Origin: Tausonia pullulans | Lineage: Eukaryota; Basidiomycota; Tremellomycetes; Cystofilobasidiales; Mrakiaceae | NCBI GenBank assembly: GCA_951802195.1 | Contig: OX637623.1 | Span: forward strand, 558,001 to 622,000 | Direction of reading: 5' to 3' | Length of the DNA stretch: 64,000 nucleotides | The notes under the pieces: generated by a model | What the model was told of the DNA's origin: nothing | The model's database searches: none | Seen by the model: the letters and a program-made list of their open reading frames with translations, nothing else | Translations under genes and position numbers: made by a program | In this document: piece after piece, positions 60,966 through 64,000 of the stretch | Layout of the letters: the number at the start of each line of letters is the position of its first letter | How positions within the stretch are numbered: position 1 is the stretch's first letter

Positions 60966-61564
60966 GACTGGCTCCAAGCGACGGCTTGATCGATACGCCA
61001 AGGGTTGAGATATTATCCACAGCGTGCACAAATGGCCCATGTTAGACGGACCCTTGCCCCTTGCTCTTCCCCAGCTATCTTCTTACTTCTTGCCCTAGCC
61101 TTTCTTTCTTACACATGCTCCGCTCGCCCTTCCCATGTTCTAAATGGCTGGCTCTTCGCCCGTTCTCGATCGATTTACCAATTTGCTTGTACAAGACATA
61201 CTCGCTCTATCCCGTCTCTCTGGGCCGGCCTGTCTGTTCACCTGCCATTCTCCGCTCGCATGCATCCACTGAGCTTGACTGAAGGTCTCAAGGAGTCGGA
61301 GCAGAGAGGAAAGGAAATCGTTCATTCGATCGAAACGATCTATTTGGCCTTGCCAACTAACCAACTACCAACGACACACCGCGTTCGCTCGTTTGTTTGT
61401 GCGCGTAGGTGGAGGTTCCGACCGAGAGAGAGAAATCGTCGCTTTGCATTTAAACGGGATGAGGATAGGAGGGGGGAACAAGAGGGCAAGGGAAGGAGGT
61501 AGGGAAAAGGTCGTAGGTGGTGGGAGGGAGAGGAAAAAGGACGAGCTAGAGAGGAGCGAGCAAT
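60966..61564. other. Convergent 3' intergenic region, alpha-actinin / cofilin
   Basis: A 599-bp space between converging stop codons, T-rich after the alpha-actinin stop and GA-rich before the cofilin stop, consistent with two 3' UTRs. No gene is seen. Confidence 0.4.
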
Positions 61565-62988
61565 CTACTTGCGCTTGACCTTCTCGAGAACTATAGGGAA
61601 GCGGGCAGGAAAAAAGTGTCAGTCTCGAGCTGGAAAAGGCTAGGTCGAAGCATAAAGTAGAGCTTGGACAACCGACGCGCCGTTTGAACGACGACGCGCG
61701 AGTGCGTTCGGGCCAAAGGAGGGGCGGGGGAGGGAAGGAGGCACGAGACCATTGAGGTCGCGAAAGAGAAAGTCATCTGCGTGAGCCCGACCGACCGCGT
61801 CCGGTCAAGGAGCAAGAGTCGAGTCTCCCTGTTCTAACCAGCATCTGGATGACTGGACTGAGGCAATCCGACCGACATCGACGACATCGACGCCTCGCAT
61901 CCTCTCAACTCGCTTCTTGAGGAGCAGGCAGGGCAATCCATCCCTTCGCCTCTCATCTCGTCTCGCGCTGCTCAGACATGACAAACGAGACAACTCACCG
62001 GACTGCTCCGAGACCTCGTCGTAGTCGGTTCCCTGAATCTCTGTGCGCACGGGACAAGGACGGGTGCGGCGTACGCGATGGATGGTCAGCCTGAGAGGCG
62101 CAAAGAGGGCCAGCAGCACCCGGGCTGGGTTGGTTGGGAGAGCAGGGACGCGACGGACCGGTGGAGATGCCAACGAGACCCTTGCGGAGGGCATCCTTGG
62201 AGGCGGCATAGACCATCTTGGGCTTGATCTTGGCACCGTCGGGGGTCCTGGTGGGGCAAGAAAGAAAGAGAGGAGCGTCAGATGGCGGAAACAAGCGGGA
62301 AGGCGGCGGTCGGACGCGACTGAGGGCGAGGGCAGGGGGGAGAGATGCAGGAGAAAAGAGCTCGGGGTTGCGAGTCCGCCTTGAGAAGGGAGTCCCCATT
62401 GGGAAGGAAACGGGTTGCTTCCCTCGAGGGGCTGGGAAGATGCCTATAGAGCTTAAAGGAGGGCAATAAGAAGGGTCGTTGACACGTCCCTCGTCTCCTC
62501 TCGCGGCGGTCCCTCGTCCTCTCTCTCTTCTCGCCCCCTCGCGCTCATCACCTTCCCTTCTCTCATCCACCCGGCGAACAGGCGCATTTCTCCAGCAGCG
62601 CAGAGACTACTGGGGTCTCTCCGTAGAACATGCCACGACAGCGAAGGGAAGGACTCACCACATGTAGAAGCAGAGCTTGTTCCTGATGCCCTCGCCCGAG
62701 TCGAACTCCATGTCGTAGACGGCCCACCTGCACTCGGACTCAGGGAGCTCCTCGAGGAACTTGTCGTACGACTGGTCGGTCGACTCCTTGAGGACAATGA
62801 TCTCCGAGTTGTCGGCGTTCATGCCAAAGATGATGTACTTGATCTTCTTGCCCGTCTTAAGCTCCTGGAACTTGGAGAGGCACTCCGCGTTGACGCTGGC
62901 TCCTGAACTCTGAGGTGGAGTCGGCGGGCGAGTTTCAGCCTGATGGGCAGGGAGAGAGGAATATGGAGGTGCAGAGGGGCCCAACCAT
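61565..62988 (-). CDS. Cofilin (ADF/cofilin family)
   Basis: Five exons (62988-62986, 62909-62659, 62247-62159, 62040-61999, 61590-61565) give 136 residues, the usual cofilin length. The first coding exon is the ATG alone, followed immediately by a GTTGGG donor; exon 2 begins SSGASVNAECLSKFQELK. The conserved core includes KKIKYIIFGMN, SYDKFLEELPESECRWAVYD, KLCFYMWTPDGAKIKPKMVYA and SKDALRKGLVGI (actin-binding long helix), ending TDYDEVSEQSVLEKVKRK. Cofilin severs and depolymerises ADP-actin filaments; Ser near the N-terminus is the family's regulatory phosphosite. The intron after the start codon is a known feature of ADF/cofilin genes in several lineages and supports the start. Confidence 0.95.
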
Positions 62989-63316
62989 GCTGTGTGGATA
63001 GAAAGAGGATGAGGTAGGGAAGAGGGAGGAGGGAAAGGTCGTGGTTGGATGATGGCCGGGCACGCCCTCTCCTCTCTCCTCTCGCCTTCCTTGCGCCGCG
63101 TGTGGGCCGGGGCAGCGAGGCAGCGGGAGGAGGCTGAGCCCGTGCGCACGCAGTTTCCGAGCCCTTTTCTTTCTCATTTCATTTATTGTCCTTTTTGATG
63201 CCAGTCGTCGATACCGGGTCGTGTGCAAGCAGGATAAAGGGAGTGTATCTCGAGAAGCCTGGAACTCTTGCTCTCATCCAGGGATTGCACATGGCTGATC
63301 GCGCACGCATGCATCT
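62989..63316. other. Intergenic, DEAH helicase 3' to cofilin 5'
   Basis: A 328-bp tandem spacer on the minus strand that must contain the cofilin promoter. No specific site is recognised. Confidence 0.4.
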
Positions 63317-64000
63317 CTACTTCTCCATCACCCACCGCCCGCCCCGCCACACCTCCGTGAGCTTCGCCGGCGGTAGCTCGACGGTTGGCATCGACCCATT
63401 GCCCGCAAAAGTGCCAAAGTCGAAGCGGGGGATGACAAACGACTCGCGGCGCTCCCCCTCCTTGGAGCCGACGAGTTTGGCCTGAGCGGCCGACTTGGGC
63501 GTGTCGATCGGCTTAGAAAACGAAATAAACTGCGAAGGCGCGAGTGCAGGGAGCCACGCAGGGTTGAGTTTGGTCACGGCTGGTACAGGCAGGCGGAAAG
63601 ATGTCAGCGATATGTGCATGGTGGTCGGGCACACCACGAAGCAATGACCACCCACTCTTGATCCAGACCTTGCTCGTCCGCACCACGTCCTGCCAGACGA
63701 CCCATTCCGGCGGCGCCGAATGGAACATGACTGAACTCGGGTGAATATAGACATCCTCATCGACGCCCATTGCCCGGTAAGCAACCCCTCGTGTCGAGGT
63801 GAACTTGGCGCCCGCCGAGCCCGATGATGGGTCGATGATGTCCTTGCGGACGGCGATCTGGTCGATGAACGCCGCGGTGATGAGCTGCCGGATAATCTTG
63901 AGCTGCGTCACATTGGGCGGGCCAAGCTTGGGCGAGAAGAGCGGCTCGTTCTTGGAGGAGGACGACGCCGCGAGTGATGGTAGAGCTGAGGCAGCGATGG
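63317..64000 (-). CDS. DEAH-box RNA helicase, C-terminal part (DHX37/Ecm16/Dhr1-like), partial
   Basis: Two exons are visible (64000 to 63656, continuing beyond the window, and 63579-63317). The C-terminal OB-fold/DUF1605-type region reads LKIIRQLITAAFIDQIAVRKD, RGVAYRAMGVDEDVYIHPSSV, PEWVVWQDVVRTSKVWIK and, after the intron, VTKLNPAWLPALAPSQ. The pairing of VRYRALGV-, HPSSVLF- and VVRTSKVWMKGVT-like blocks is typical of DHX37/Ecm16 (Dhr1), the helicase that removes U3 snoRNA from pre-40S particles in the nucleolus. The helicase motifs themselves lie outside the window, so this rests on the C-terminal region only. Confidence 0.85.

Overview
This window is nuclear DNA of a GC-rich, intron-dense basidiomycete, most likely a Pucciniomycotina red yeast (Rhodotorula/Sporobolomyces-like Microbotryomycetes). 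The grounds are protein-family content, very many short spliceosomal introns (mostly 50-100 nt), Ser/Pro/Ala-rich low-complexity regions and fungus-specific families (WOPR regulator, Zn2Cys6 clusters, the fungal ArAE/FUSC membrane family). The species call is inference. I see no transposon, virus-derived element, tRNA, rRNA or CRISPR array that I can support.

Layout. 0-11 kb: a partial coiled-coil protein (-), an SR-protein kinase (+) and, directly downstream, a three-RRM SR/Gly-rich mRNA-binding protein of the Gbp2/Hrb1 type (+), so a kinase and its likely substrate are neighbours. 11-20 kb: a WOPR-domain transcription factor (-) followed by about 5.4 kb with no credible gene. 20-28 kb: mitochondrial ribosomal protein bL32m (-) and Mn superoxide dismutase (+) sharing a 284-bp divergent promoter, then a large multi-pass ArAE/FUSC-type membrane protein (+). 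28-36 kb: a SNF2-family ATPase (-) and a RING-H2 protein with a putative N-myristoylation start (-). 37-42 kb: a GNAT acetyltransferase (+), electron transfer flavoprotein beta subunit (-) and a small unknown protein (-). 42-53 kb: a protein with three tandem Zn2Cys6-type clusters and a long coiled coil (+), converging on cytosolic leucyl-tRNA synthetase (-). 54-64 kb: an HSF-type DNA-binding protein (+), alpha-actinin (+) converging on cofilin (-), and the 3' end of a DHX37/Ecm16-like DEAH helicase (-).

The most notable structures are: (1) three consecutive Zn2Cys6-like modules in one protein, each ended by a phase-1 intron placed one codon plus one base after the sixth cysteine, an exon-duplication signature; (2) obligatory micro-exons of 5-8 nt in four unrelated housekeeping genes (Mn-SOD, ArAE transporter, ETF-beta, alpha-actinin), plus 3-nt and 7-nt first coding exons; (3) repeated use of GTCNGT 5' splice sites; (4) the SRPK/SR-protein gene pair. 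Exon models were built by hand from splice signals, frame continuity and family conservation; transcript data were not available.
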